Assembly (NCBI RefSeq): GCF_028595305.1
Contig: NZ_JAQQXS010000005.1
Span: forward strand, 230,477 to 294,476
From: Roseateles koreensis
GTDB lineage: Bacteria; Pseudomonadota; Gammaproteobacteria; Burkholderiales; Burkholderiaceae_C
Reading direction: 5' to 3'
Length of the DNA: 64,000 nucleotides
Shown: positions 8,434 through 17,201 of the stretch, piece by piece
Numbering within the stretch: the first letter of the stretch is position 1
Layout: every line of letters starts with the position of its first letter
Program-made: the position numbers and the translations under genes
Notes under the pieces: model-generated
Seen by the model: the letters and a program-made list of their open reading frames with translations, nothing else
Databases searched by the model: none
What the model was told of the DNA's origin: nothing

Positions 8434-10137
8434 ATGCTTCGCATCACCGAACTCCGCCTGCCGCTTGACCATGCCGAGGACGCTTTGCGTCCCGCCATTG
8501 CGCAACGCCTGGGTCTGCGGGGTGATGGCCGCGCGGAGCTGCTGAACTTCACCGTCTTCAAACGCAGTTATGACGCGCGCAAGAAAAGCGCGATCCAGCT
8601 GATCTACACGGTGGACTGCGAGATGGCTGAGGGTCAAGAGGCTGCGTTGCTCACGCGTTATGCCGGCGACCCGCACGTCAAGCCTTCGCCCGATACCCGT
8701 TACCAATTTGTCGGCCATGCGCCGGCGGATTTTTATGCCGAACATGGCGGGCAGGCTCGCCCGCGGCCCGTGGTTATCGGCTTTGGCCCGTGTGGCATCT
8801 TTGCGGCGCTGATTCTGGCGCAGATGGGTTTGCGGCCCATCGTGCTGGAGCGCGGCAAGCCGGTGCGTGAGCGCACCAAAGACACTTGGGGACTGTGGCG
8901 CCAGAGCGAGTTGAATCCGGAGTCGAATGTGCAGTTCGGCGAAGGCGGGGCGGGCACCTTCTCCGACGGCAAGTTGTGGAGCCAGATTTCCGACCCGCGC
9001 CACCTCACGCGCAAGGTGTTGACTGAGTTCGTCAAGGCGGGCGCGCCGGACGAAATTCTCTACGTGAGCAAGCCGCATATCGGCACCTTCCGCCTCGTCA
9101 GCATGGTGATCAAGATGCGCGCCGACATTGAGGCCCTGGGCGGGGAGATCCGTTTTGAGCAAAAGGTGGCGGATGTATTGATTGAGAAGGGGCATGTTCG
9201 GGGCGTGACGCTGGAGAGCGGTGAGCAGATCCGTAGCGATCACGTGGTGCTGGCGCTGGGCCACAGCGCGCGCGACACCTTCACCATGTTGCATGGGCGG
9301 GGGGTGTACATGGAGGCCAAGCCCTTTTCCATCGGCTATCGCATCGAGCATCCGCAAAGCCTGATCGACCGTGCGCGCTTCGGCCCGAACGCGGGCAACG
9401 CCCTTCTTGGCGCGGCTGATTACAAGCTGGTGCACCACGCCGCCAACGGACGCTCGGTCTACAGCTTTTGCATGTGCCCCGGAGGCACCGTGGTGGCCGC
9501 GACGAGCGAGCCGATGCGCGTGGTCACCAACGGCATGAGCCAATATTCGCGCAATGAACGCAATGCCAACGCCGGCATCGTGGTGGGCATCAATCCGCAA
9601 GACTACCGCCAGGACGGCCGGCACGACGGCCCAGTCAATCCGCTGGACGGCATGGCTTTTCAGCGCATCTGGGAGTCACGGGCCTACGAGCTCGGTGAGG
9701 GCGGCTACCAGGCCCCGGCCGCGCTGGTGGGTGACTTCATCAAGCGCCAGCGCAGCAAAGTGCTGGGCAATGTGGAGCCCTCGTACAAGCCCGGCGTGAC
9801 GCTGACGGATCTGCAACAAAAGGGCCGTGGCAGCTTGCCTGACTATGCCCTGGACGCGATCCGCGAGGCCCTGCCGGCCTTTGAGCGCCAGATCAAGGGC
9901 TTCTCCATGCCCGACGCGGTGTTGACGGGGGTCGAAACACGCACCTCTTCGCCGCTGCGCATCACACGTGGCCGAGACTATCAAAGCGTCAATGTGAAGG
10001 GCTTGTACCCGGCCGGTGAAGGTGCAGGTTACGCCGGCGGCATCATGTCGGCCGGTGTCGATGGCATCGAGGTGGCCGAGGCCCTGGCAGCTGACCTGCT
10101 GGGCCTCAAGTCACCATCAGATCGATCAACTCCTTGA
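8434..10137 (+). CDS. FAD-dependent dehydrogenase (COG2509-like)
   Basis: Cytoplasmic flavoprotein of 567 residues. After an N-terminal domain of about 110 residues comes the dinucleotide-binding motif IGFGPCGIFAALILAQMG (about 115-132), then ERGKPVRERTKDTW and FGEGGAGTFSDGKLW, all typical of the 'uncharacterised FAD-dependent dehydrogenase' family. The C-terminus has a second FAD-contact region, LYPAGEGAGYAGGIMSAGVDG. Length fits the family. The substrate is unknown; members have been annotated as NAD(P)/FAD-dependent oxidoreductases only. Its last 32 bp overlap the convergent small gene at 10106. Confidence 0.85.
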   Translation: MLRITELRLPLDHAEDALRPAIAQRLGLRGDGRAELLNFTVFKRSYDARKKSAIQLIYTVDCEMAEGQEAALLTRYAGDPHVKPSPDTRYQFVGHAPADFYAEHGGQARPRPVVIGFGPCGIFAALILAQMGLRPIVLERGKPVRERTKDTWGLWRQSELNPESNVQFGEGGAGTFSDGKLWSQISDPRHLTRKVLTEFVKAGAPDEILYVSKPHIGTFRLVSMVIKMRADIEALGGEIRFEQKVADVLIEKGHVRGVTLESGEQIRSDHVVLALGHSARDTFTMLHGRGVYMEAKPFSIGYRIEHPQSLIDRARFGPNAGNALLGAADYKLVHHAANGRSVYSFCMCPGGTVVAATSEPMRVVTNGMSQYSRNERNANAGIVVGINPQDYRQDGRHDGPVNPLDGMAFQRIWESRAYELGEGGYQAPAALVGDFIKRQRSKVLGNVEPSYKPGVTLTDLQQKGRGSLPDYALDAIREALPAFERQIKGFSMPDAVLTGVETRTSSPLRITRGRDYQSVNVKGLYPAGEGAGYAGGIMSAGVDGIEVAEALAADLLGLKSPSDRSTP

Positions 10138-10342
10138 CGAACTCCAGCGCCTCTTCCGGCGTGGCAAAGTAGTACTCGCCTCCCAGGTCCGCCACATCGC
10201 CTTCGGGGCCGATGTGCACGACGGACCAGCCCTCCGCGCCGCCGCCGATGGCACAGACGCCGAAGCTGCCGGGCGCCAGTTCCCGGGCGGAGCCGGCGGT
10301 GATGAAAATGTCTTTGCCTTGGTGGGAGTAATAGCGTTTCAC
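10106..10342 (-). CDS. Small hypothetical protein (78 aa)
   Basis: Minus-strand frame with GTG start at 10342; the nearest upstream ATG is out of frame. The translation (MKRYYSHQGKDIFITAGSAR..., ending EEALEFVKELIDLMVT) has a balanced, acidic composition and alternating strand and helix character, unlike the Arg/Ala/Pro-rich shadow frames around it. It overlaps the end of the FAD dehydrogenase by 32 bp and diverges from the DUF427 gene at 10401. No family recognised. It could be chance, but I think it is more likely a real gene. Confidence 0.55.
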   Translation of the reverse strand: MKRYYSHQGKDIFITAGSARELAPGSFGVCAIGGGAEGWSVVHIGPEGDVADLGGEYYFATPEEALEFVKELIDLMVT

Positions 10343-10400
10343 CCGCTCATTGTCGGCGTTTGGATGGCTATAGTCTCCCGCTCAACCAAGGAATTTGACA

Positions 10401-10682
10401 ATGAAAGCAGTCTGGAACGGCGTGGTCATCGCCGAGAGCCCCGATACCGTCGTGCTGGAAGGTAACCATTACTTTCCCGCCGAGTCGCTCAAGCGGGAGT
10501 ACACCAGCTTCAGCAACCACCGCACGGGCTGCGCCTGGAAGGGGCAGGCGCAGTACCTGAGCCTGTTCGTGAACGGTGAGATGAATCCTGATGCCGTCTG
10601 GTTCTACCCCGAGCCCACCGAGGCAGCTGCCGAGATCAAAGGCCGTTATGCGTTCTGGAAAGGCGTGCAGATCGTTGAATAG
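10401..10682 (+). CDS. DUF427 family protein
   Basis: 93 residues from ATG 10401, preceded by an AAGGA ribosome-binding site at 10388-10392. Contains the DUF427 pattern: KAVWNGVVIAES at the N-terminus, EGNHYFPAESL, then CAWKGQAQYLSL and a closing YAFWKGVQIVE. Members are small single-domain proteins of unknown biochemical role. It ends 3 bp before the stop of the convergent mltA gene, so the two transcripts meet tail to tail without a visible terminator. Confidence 0.85.
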   Translation: MKAVWNGVVIAESPDTVVLEGNHYFPAESLKREYTSFSNHRTGCAWKGQAQYLSLFVNGEMNPDAVWFYPEPTEAAAEIKGRYAFWKGVQIVE

Positions 10683-10685
10683 GGC

Positions 10686-11867
10686 TCACAGCGATGAGCC
10701 TTGCGGCCACAGCGCCCACAGCCGCAGTGGTTGTTTCATGCGACCGGCCTGGGCTTCGGCTTCGCGGCCCCAGCCCCAGAAATAGTCGGCCCGCACCGCG
10801 CCATTGATCGCGCTGCCGGTGTCCTGCGCCATCACCAGGCGGCGCAAGGCGGGGCCGGTGAGGGGCTCCCCGGCGTCCAGCCAAACGGGGGTGCCGTAGG
10901 GGATGCTGGCCCGGTCCACCGCGATGGAGCGGCCCGGCGTGAGCGGCACGCCCTGTGCGCCGCGTGGCCCCAGATTGATGTCGAGCAACGGCTCTTCACG
11001 GAAGAACACATAGCGCGGATTGCTCCACAGCAGTTCGTTGACGCGCCCGGGGTTGCGCCGCAGCCAGTCCCGGATCTGCGGCCAAGAGGCTTCGCCGGGG
11101 CGCAACTCGCCGCGCTCGATCAGCGTCTTGCCGATGGACTGATAAGGGTGGTCGTTATGGCCAGCAAAGGCCATGCGCACCCATTGGGGGTTGCCGTCGG
11201 CATCGCTCAAACGCAGCCGGCCTGAGCCCTGAATTTGCAGCACCAGCAGGTCCAACGGGTCTTCCAGATAAACCAGCTCACGGTCGCGCAGCCGCGCGCG
11301 GGCCTGCGGATCGGAGTCAATTTGCTGGCGCGTGAAATAGGGGCGGCGTTGCTGCAGATCGGGCGGCACCGCCAACACGGGTACCTTGTAGTTGCCCTGC
11401 GGGCGCCGCGTGGCCTCCAGCTGCGGTTCAAAATAGCCGGTCAGCAAGCCTTGTGCGCTGCCGTCCAGGCTTTCGATGCGGTAGGGGCGCAGGTGCTGCA
11501 TCAACCACAGGCTGGCGGCGAGGTCGTCTTGCGGTGCGTCTTGGCGAGCGCGGACGCAGAGTTCGCTCCATCCAGGGGCCGGGCGGACGCAGCCTTGCAG
11601 CAGGGCGGGCCATAGTTCAGCGGCGCGGTCTTCACCCCATCCGGGCAATTCACTCCAGTCCGCAGCCACCCAGCGCGAATGTTCGCGCAGCAGTGTGTTG
11701 CGCTGGCGTGATGCGTTATTTGCACTGTCAGAGGGGCGGCCTTCGGTGCCAAGGTCGGGCCTGGGCGGTGCCATCGGGGGCAGCGGCGTTGAGCTGCAGG
11801 CCGCCAGCAGCCCTAGAATCGCTGCGCAGGCACCCAGCCGTTGCCCTTTTTTTGAAATCGAGCCCAA
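10686..11867 (-). CDS. mltA: Membrane-bound lytic murein transglycosylase A
   Basis: Outer membrane lipoprotein that cleaves the MurNAc-GlcNAc bond of peptidoglycan, leaving 1,6-anhydroMurNAc. The lipobox LLAAC gives the lipidated Cys. MltA signatures include LTGYFEPQLEATRR, the barrel segment LEDPLDLLVLQIQGSGRL, and the C-terminal 3D-domain MAQDTGSAINGAVRADYFWG, where D is catalytic in the family. The frame is open to 11966. TTG 11867 is my choice, since it gives a short normal lipoprotein signal (MGSISKKGQRLG...), but no good ribosome-binding site is seen, and ATG 11921 is possible. The anhydro-muropeptides produced would be substrates of the AmpG-like and NagZ proteins encoded at 54-57 kb. 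Confidence 0.88.
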   Translation of the reverse strand: MGSISKKGQRLGACAAILGLLAACSSTPLPPMAPPRPDLGTEGRPSDSANNASRQRNTLLREHSRWVAADWSELPGWGEDRAAELWPALLQGCVRPAPGWSELCVRARQDAPQDDLAASLWLMQHLRPYRIESLDGSAQGLLTGYFEPQLEATRRPQGNYKVPVLAVPPDLQQRRPYFTRQQIDSDPQARARLRDRELVYLEDPLDLLVLQIQGSGRLRLSDADGNPQWVRMAFAGHNDHPYQSIGKTLIERGELRPGEASWPQIRDWLRRNPGRVNELLWSNPRYVFFREEPLLDINLGPRGAQGVPLTPGRSIAVDRASIPYGTPVWLDAGEPLTGPALRRLVMAQDTGSAINGAVRADYFWGWGREAEAQAGRMKQPLRLWALWPQGSSL

Positions 11868-11868
11868 A

Positions 11869-11988
11869 ATGGAAGTGATCTTGCTGGAAGCCTTGACCGC
11901 CTTGGCGCTGTTGGTGTTCATCGTGTGGTGGACCATGTTTTCAGGCCGCAAGGGCGGTGAGCGCAAACCGGATCGTGATCAGCCCTGA
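11869..11988 (+). CDS. Possible small membrane protein (39 aa)
   Basis: ATG 11869 opens a 39-residue frame: one hydrophobic helix (LLEALTALALLVFIVWWTMF) followed by a basic tail rich in Arg, Lys and Asp. This is the usual look of a real single-pass small membrane protein. It diverges from the proposed TTG start of mltA by one base, so it and mltA can both be right only if the two starts are back to back; if mltA starts at 11921 they overlap antisense. No family recognised. Confidence 0.4.
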   Translation: MEVILLEALTALALLVFIVWWTMFSGRKGGERKPDRDQP

Positions 11989-12010
11989 GCGCATCGCCGC
12001 ACCCCGCCAC

Positions 12011-14047
12011 TCAGGCCGGTGGCAGCAGGAAGCTGCGGGGCTCGCGGCGCATGCGGCGCCAGATTGCGCCGCCCACGCGCGAGCGATCCGCCAGGCGAAT
12101 GCCGCGTGAACGCAGCGCCACCTTCAGCGCCAAAATAAAGCTGACGCCTAGATTCAGCAGACCAGTTCCGGCGATGCCCGCCACGCACCACCAAAACTCT
12201 GGCAGCCTGAAAATCTGTGTGCCCAAGGCACCGATGGCGGCGGCGAGTTGGCCGGTCGACAGCGTCACATGGCGCACCTCCAGCGGCAGGCCGATGAAGG
12301 CCAGTACCGGCGGCACAAGGCCCAGCATGAAGCCCAAAGACACATTGGCTGCAATGCCGCTGATATTGCCATGCCACCAGGCGGCCCAGCGCGCGGCACG
12401 CGCAGCGCCGAGGCGGGCGATGATGCCGGGGTTCCAGGCGATGGCGTTTTCGATGCGGTGCAGCACGAACCAGTTCTCCGCCCAGCCCGCCACCAGGCTG
12501 CTGGCGAACAACAAGATGCCGGTGAAGGCCGCAAACAGCAGCGACGGGCCCAGCAAGGTCAGGCTATGCAGCACGTAATGGGCTTGTTCAGCGCCCACCA
12601 GCGGCACGCCGAACAGTGCTTTGCACACCAGTTGCACACCCAGCACGAGCGGTGCCACCACGGCCAGATTGCCCAGGATGCCGGCGATCTGCGAGCGCAG
12701 CAGGTTGGCCACCTCGTCGACGAAGGCTTCCAGCCCAGCTTCTGATTCGATGTGTTGCAGCTTCTGCGCCATCGCCGGTGCGGTCATCGCAGGCTGCTTG
12801 GTCGCAACCGTCCAGTGCAGCAGATGAATAACGACGAAACTCAGCGCATAGTTGGCGCCCGCCCAGAAGCCACTCCATAACGCGCCCAGGCCCAGCACCA
12901 TGACCAGGAATTTGACAAAGGTGGTGAGGGCAATGATGGCGCCGCCGCCCGCGGCGTGGCGCAACATCATGCGGTAATCGCTGCGATCCCGAGTGATGTA
13001 GTGTTCGCCTGTTTCGGCGCTACGCTCGGCTACCTTGCGGGCCAGCAGCGAGTAATGGCGGCTGAACAGGGTACGGATGCTGCGCCGCTCATGACCCACG
13101 CGCACCAGGCTGGCCAGCAGGCGAGCAAGTTCGCGCTGGGGGTGGCTGCCGGCCAGGCAGTCCAGCAGCGCTTCGATGCGCAGGATGCGGGCCTGCAGTT
13201 GCTCGACCGCGAACATGATATCGACCGAGACCCCGAATTGTTCGAGATGTTCCGGCACGCTGGCCGCCGCACGGCTGCAGGCGTCCAGCAGGGCCCGCAG
13301 GAATTGCAGTGCTTGCAAGGCGGTTTCCTGCTCGCCCGCACGCAGGGCCATGATCAGGCTGTCGTTGGCGCGGGCGAGTTGCTCGAAGGGGTTGTTCAGC
13401 AAGAGTTCGTGGCTCATGCGCCGCCGCAGGGCTCCGGTCAATCCGGCGGAACGCACGTTGCTGATCAAGGCAGACAAGCCGGTCAGCATCGGATCGGTCC
13501 AGGGCTTGGTTGGTGCGCCGGGTGGCCGGCCATGCGCCAAGGCCAGCAGACTCCGCATGCGCAGCAGCAAGCCATCGTCGAGGGCGGCCAGCCACAGCTC
13601 GTCGCTTTCCTCGGGGAACAGCAGATTGAAAAGCTCGCCCAGATCGGTGGTGTTGGCTGTGCTTGGCAGCAGGTGCTGGCGCAGGCGGTGGGCAAACTCG
13701 CTCCACAGATCCACCCGGGGTGCAAAGCCCACATCGGCGAACAGGCCCACGGCGTCCATATCGCGCCAGATCGAGTTCAATAACTCCGAAATGCTGCGGG
13801 CATGTTCGGGGTGGCGGTCCAGCACATTCAGCAGGTGCTTGAGGCGCAGCAGCGGCAGGGCGGTTTGCGGGGCGGCCTCGGCGGGGAACGCCTCAGTCCC
13901 AGGCCGTTCTTCACGCTCTGCCGGGTGCCGCAACCATTCCAGCAAGCGGGCCAGCCAGAGATTGCGCATCGCCAACTCGGCGCGCGGGTCGGCGGCATTC
14001 AGCAGCGCGGTGAGATCCCAGGTTCTGGCGGTGCGCAAAAAAGCCAT
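12011..14047 (-). CDS. Gcr-like membrane protein ('site-specific recombinase' family)
   Basis: 678 residues from ATG 14047. Belongs to the family annotated in betaproteobacteria and Neisseria as 'site-specific recombinase' (Gcr), recognisable from the N-terminal helical region (WLARLLEWLRHP) and the SDYRMMLRHAAGGG segment. The C-terminal 300 residues contain several strongly hydrophobic segments (for example VVAPLVLGVQLV and LLFAAFTGILLFASSLVAGW), so it is an inner membrane protein. No recombinase catalytic motif (serine, tyrosine or DDE type) is visible, so the name is doubtful. The start overlaps the apaG stop as TGATG, indicating translational coupling. Confidence 0.75.
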   Translation of the reverse strand: MAFLRTARTWDLTALLNAADPRAELAMRNLWLARLLEWLRHPAEREERPGTEAFPAEAAPQTALPLLRLKHLLNVLDRHPEHARSISELLNSIWRDMDAVGLFADVGFAPRVDLWSEFAHRLRQHLLPSTANTTDLGELFNLLFPEESDELWLAALDDGLLLRMRSLLALAHGRPPGAPTKPWTDPMLTGLSALISNVRSAGLTGALRRRMSHELLLNNPFEQLARANDSLIMALRAGEQETALQALQFLRALLDACSRAAASVPEHLEQFGVSVDIMFAVEQLQARILRIEALLDCLAGSHPQRELARLLASLVRVGHERRSIRTLFSRHYSLLARKVAERSAETGEHYITRDRSDYRMMLRHAAGGGAIIALTTFVKFLVMVLGLGALWSGFWAGANYALSFVVIHLLHWTVATKQPAMTAPAMAQKLQHIESEAGLEAFVDEVANLLRSQIAGILGNLAVVAPLVLGVQLVCKALFGVPLVGAEQAHYVLHSLTLLGPSLLFAAFTGILLFASSLVAGWAENWFVLHRIENAIAWNPGIIARLGAARAARWAAWWHGNISGIAANVSLGFMLGLVPPVLAFIGLPLEVRHVTLSTGQLAAAIGALGTQIFRLPEFWWCVAGIAGTGLLNLGVSFILALKVALRSRGIRLADRSRVGGAIWRRMRREPRSFLLPPA

Positions 14048-14421
14048 CAATGCAGGGCGCCGCTGCCGGCGAGCATGAATTCAGGAACCTCGGCGTCGAA
14101 CACCTCGGCGGCTTCCGTCACGCACAGGAAGCGCCCGCGCATACTGCCCTGCGGCGTTGCGATCTGCGCCCAGGAGCTGTACTGAAAACTCTGCCCCGGT
14201 GCCAGCAGCGGCTGGTGCCCGACGACGGCCAGGCCGTGCACCTCTTGCTCATGGCCGCGGGCATCGACGATGGTCCAGTGGCGGCCGATCAATTGCGCGG
14301 TGATATCGCCGACATTTTCAATCGTGATCGTGTAGCTGAACGCGTAGACGCCCTGATCGGCCTGGGTCTGCTCGGCCAAAACTTCGACCTTCGCGCTGCA
14401 TTTGAATTGAGGGTTTGCCAT
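14047..14421 (-). CDS. apaG: ApaG protein
   Basis: 124 residues, full family length. Single fibronectin-III-like ApaG domain: VEVLAEQTQADQGVYAFSYT, TIENVGDITAQLIGRHW, and the glycine-rich VHGLAVVGHQPLLAPGQSF. ApaG has been linked to Co/Mg homeostasis in enterobacteria and the domain also occurs in F-box proteins; its molecular role is unsettled. First gene of a two-gene minus-strand operon with the Gcr-like membrane protein. Confidence 0.93.
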   Translation of the reverse strand: MANPQFKCSAKVEVLAEQTQADQGVYAFSYTITIENVGDITAQLIGRHWTIVDARGHEQEVHGLAVVGHQPLLAPGQSFQYSSWAQIATPQGSMRGRFLCVTEAAEVFDAEVPEFMLAGSGALH

Positions 14422-14517
14422 GGCCTTAGTTTAGGCCTTTCGAACTGCGAGGGGCTGTTGTGACGGGCGGCGTGTGGGGCGGGTAGGATCGCGGCACCCT
14501 TGTGATGAGATCTGACA

Positions 14518-15129
14518 ATGAGCGCACTCCCCCTGTTTCAGGCCGCTGACGGTGGCCATCGCTGTGCCTGGTGCGCGGCACCGGACTTTCCGGCCTATCA
14601 GCGCTATCACGACACCGAATGGGGCTTCCCCGTGGCGGAGGACAGGCGGCTGTTCGAAAAAATCAGCCTGGAGGGCTTTCAGTCCGGTTTGAGTTGGCGC
14701 ACCATCCTGGCCAAACGCGAGGCCTTTCGGGCAGCGTTTCAGGGCTTTGACGTTGCGCGCATCGCCCAATTTGACAACGCTGATGTTGAGCGCTTGGTGC
14801 TGGACGCCGGCATCGTGCGCCACCGCGGCAAGATCGAGGCCGTGATCAACAACGCGCAGCGTTGTATTGACCTGGTGGCGGAGCAGGGCTCGCTGGCGCA
14901 TTACATCTGGTCTTTCGAGCCGGCTGCGCTGGCCACTCCCCAGCATGCCACCGAATCCGAAGCCTCACGGGCGCTGTCCAAAGACCTGAAAAAGCGCGGC
15001 TGGAAGTTCGTGGGGCCGACCACCATGTACGCCTTCATCCAATCTATGGGCTTGATCAATGACCATGACCCACGGTGCGTGACGCGGGCCGTCTGCGAGG
15101 CAGCACGGGCGACATTCAAGCGGCCTTAA
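14518..15129 (+). CDS. tag: DNA-3-methyladenine glycosylase I
   Basis: 203 residues. Removes 3-methyladenine from alkylated DNA, starting base-excision repair. Motifs: the zinc-site cysteines in HRCAWC near the N-terminus, [10 protein letters not shown], the helix [19 protein letters not shown] that shapes the base pocket, and the C-terminal zinc ligands in NDHDPRC. Full family length and no missing key residue. Starts at ATG 14518, divergent from apaG; rpe follows on the same strand after 74 bp. Confidence 0.94.
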   Translation: MSALPLFQAADGGHRCAWCAAPDFPAYQRYHDTEWGFPVAEDRRLFEKISLEGFQSGLSWRTILAKREAFRAAFQGFDVARIAQFDNADVERLVLDAGIVRHRGKIEAVINNAQRCIDLVAEQGSLAHYIWSFEPAALATPQHATESEASRALSKDLKKRGWKFVGPTTMYAFIQSMGLINDHDPRCVTRAVCEAARATFKRP

Positions 15130-15203
15130 AATTCGGGCTACCCGCCTCCTTGGCGCTGTCCGCCCCTTCATCCGTATTTCCTTTCTCCTTCAAGGCCCGC
15201 GCC

Positions 15204-15887
15204 ATGAGCAAGACTTTCCGCATCGCCCCCAGCATTCTTTCGGCCGACTTTGCCCGCCTTGGTGAGGAGGTGCGCAATGTGCTGGCCGCTGGCGCCGATT
15301 GGGTCCACTTCGACGTGATGGACAACCACTACGTGCCCAACCTCACCTTCGGGCCGATGGTCTGCGAGGCCTTGCGCAAGCACTCGGTCAAGCCCGACGG
15401 CACGCCTTGCCCGATCGACGTGCACCTGATGGTGGAGCCCGTGGACGCGCTGGCCGTGGCCTTTGCCAAGGCGGGCGCTGACTTGGTCAGCTTTCACCCC
15501 GACGCCTCCAAGCACGTGGACCGCACGCTGCAATTGATCAAGGCCGAGGGCAAGCAAGCGGGCCTGGTGTTCAACCCCGCCGAACCGCTGGACGTGCTGG
15601 AGTGGGTGATCGACAAGGTGGATCTGGTGCTCATCATGAGCGTCAACCCCGGCTTTGGCGGCCAGAGCTTTTTGCCCAGCGCCTTGAAAAAGCTGGAAGC
15701 CGCCCGCCGCATCATCGAAGCCAGCGGCCGCGACATCCGCTTGGAGATTGACGGCGGCGTCAAGATCGACAACATCCGCCAGATTGCCGATGCTGGGGCC
15801 GACACCTTTGTGGCCGGCTCCGCCATTTTCGGCAAGCCCGATTACAAGGCTGTGATCGATGCCATGCGCCAGGAACTGGCGCGCTGA
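15204..15887 (+). CDS. rpe: Ribulose-phosphate 3-epimerase
   Basis: 227 residues from ATG 15204, which gives the family N-terminus [24 protein letters not shown] barrel with metal ligands in VHFDVMD (H35, D37) and in DVHLMVE, the phosphate-binding loop [11 protein letters not shown], and the catalytic aspartate in EIDGGVK. It interconverts ribulose-5-phosphate and xylulose-5-phosphate in the pentose phosphate and Calvin cycles. In related genomes rpe often precedes gph and trpE; here those genes are 25 kb away. The phosphatase gene starts 2 bp after its stop. Confidence 0.95.
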   Translation: MSKTFRIAPSILSADFARLGEEVRNVLAAGADWVHFDVMDNHYVPNLTFGPMVCEALRKHSVKPDGTPCPIDVHLMVEPVDALAVAFAKAGADLVSFHPDASKHVDRTLQLIKAEGKQAGLVFNPAEPLDVLEWVIDKVDLVLIMSVNPGFGGQSFLPSALKKLEAARRIIEASGRDIRLEIDGGVKIDNIRQIADAGADTFVAGSAIFGKPDYKAVIDAMRQELAR

Positions 15888-15889
15888 CC

Positions 15890-16381
15890 GTGCCGGCGAT
15901 CTTGCTGGTCTGTGCGGCCAATCTGTGTCGCTCACCGATGGCGGAGTTGTTGCTCAAAGCCCGCCGCACGCACTTCGGGCCGGGGGCTGACGCCGCATTT
16001 CAGCGCATTGAGTCGGCTGGCACGCGCGCCGCGCCGCAGGCCGAGGCGATGGATGCGCGGGCCGCCGCCGCCGCGCAGCGGGCGGGGCTCAAACCGCTGC
16101 GCAAATGGCGCTCGCGCCGCGTGGCTGCGCAGGACTTCGAGCGTTTTGAGTTGATTCTGGCCATGGACGCCGACAATTTGCGCGAACTCCGGCAGCTGTG
16201 CCCGCCGCAACTTCAATCCCGCCTGCACCTGTTTTTGGACTTCGCGCCGGGCTTGCAAGGGCAGGAGGTGCCGGACCCCTACTTCGGGCCTGCTGCCGGG
16301 TTTGATCATGTGATGGGTCTGCTGGATCAGGGCGTGCAAGGGCTGGCACAGGCCTGGATGGCCGGCCGCCTGCCGGTTTGA
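15890..16381 (+). CDS. Low-molecular-weight protein-tyrosine phosphatase
   Basis: 163 residues from a GTG start at 15890, immediately after rpe. The P-loop VCAANLCRSP holds the CX5R signature with nucleophile C8 and R14, and the general-acid loop DPYFG lies near the C-terminus, as in all LMW-PTPs. It would hydrolyse phosphotyrosine in cytoplasmic proteins; in polysaccharide-exporting bacteria such enzymes act on BY-kinases, but no kinase or export genes are nearby. Probably co-transcribed with rpe. Confidence 0.9.
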   Translation: MPAILLVCAANLCRSPMAELLLKARRTHFGPGADAAFQRIESAGTRAAPQAEAMDARAAAAAQRAGLKPLRKWRSRRVAAQDFERFELILAMDADNLRELRQLCPPQLQSRLHLFLDFAPGLQGQEVPDPYFGPAAGFDHVMGLLDQGVQGLAQAWMAGRLPV

Positions 16382-16406
16382 AGCGGCGAGCGCTGCCTCG
16401 TTCACC

Positions 16407-17201
16407 ATGTGCTTGATCGCCTGGAACTGGCAACCCGGCAGCGCCACGCCGCTGACGCTGATTGCCAACCGCGACGAGTTCTACGCCCGCCCGACCGCGC
16501 CCTTGCACCGGTGGGGCGACGCTGCCTTGTTGGCCGGGCGTGACCTGCAAGCCGGCGGCACCTGGCTCGGCATGGCCGTGCATGAAGGCCGCGGGCGTGT
16601 GGCGGCACTGACCAATCACCGCGCCCCGCGCTTGCTTGATGCGCAGGCCCGCTCCCGAGGCGAGTTGGTCAGCGAGTTCTTGCAGGGGCAGGCCAGCGCT
16701 GCGGATTTTCTGGCCGCATTGGCCGCACGCGCCACGCGCTACAACCCTTTCAATCTGCTGCTGTTTGATGGTGTGCAGTTGTTGGGTTTTGAGGGCCGGC
16801 AGAGTCGCATCGTCACGCTGCAAGCGGGCTTGGGCGCCGTGTCCAATGCCGACTTCAACACGCCCTGGCCGAAGCTGCGCAAGCTCAGGCAAGCCCTGGC
16901 CGATGTGTCCGGCGATGCACCCGGCGAGGTGGACAACCTGCTGGCGCTGCTGCGCGATGCCGATCAGGCCGCTGATGGCGATCTGCCGGCTACGGGCGTT
17001 CCGATCGAGATTGAGCGGGCGCTGTCGGCCATTTTCATCGCCACGCCGGGCTACGGCACGCGCTCCAGCGCGGTGCTGCGTTTGCGTGCCCACGCATTTG
17101 AGTTTGTCGAGCAGGGCTTTGGTGAAAGAGGTGAGCCAACTGATGTAACGCGTTATGTTGGCGTGCTCACTGCACTCACTGCAAAAGCCTCAGACCGGTA
17201 G
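16407..17201 (+). CDS. NRDE (TANGO2) family protein
   Basis: 264 residues starting MCLIAWNWQPG, with the defining NRDE motif in LIANRDEFYARP and the conserved WLGM and ALTNHR segments that place it in the TANGO2/NRDE family. The N-terminal Cys2 and the NRDE motif resemble Ntn-hydrolase features, but no bacterial member has a firmly known activity; eukaryotic TANGO2 is linked to haem or lipid handling. It follows the phosphatase by 25 bp and overlaps the end of the convergent VTT gene by 12 bp. Confidence 0.88.
   Translation: MCLIAWNWQPGSATPLTLIANRDEFYARPTAPLHRWGDAALLAGRDLQAGGTWLGMAVHEGRGRVAALTNHRAPRLLDAQARSRGELVSEFLQGQASAADFLAALAARATRYNPFNLLLFDGVQLLGFEGRQSRIVTLQAGLGAVSNADFNTPWPKLRKLRQALADVSGDAPGEVDNLLALLRDADQAADGDLPATGVPIEIERALSAIFIATPGYGTRSSAVLRLRAHAFEFVEQGFGERGEPTDVTRYVGVLTALTAKASDR

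Noticed and set aside
8374..9624. 416-codon antisense frame over the FAD dehydrogenase
   Set aside because: Shadow of a gene with a clear FAD-binding motif; it also runs through the terminator at 8367.
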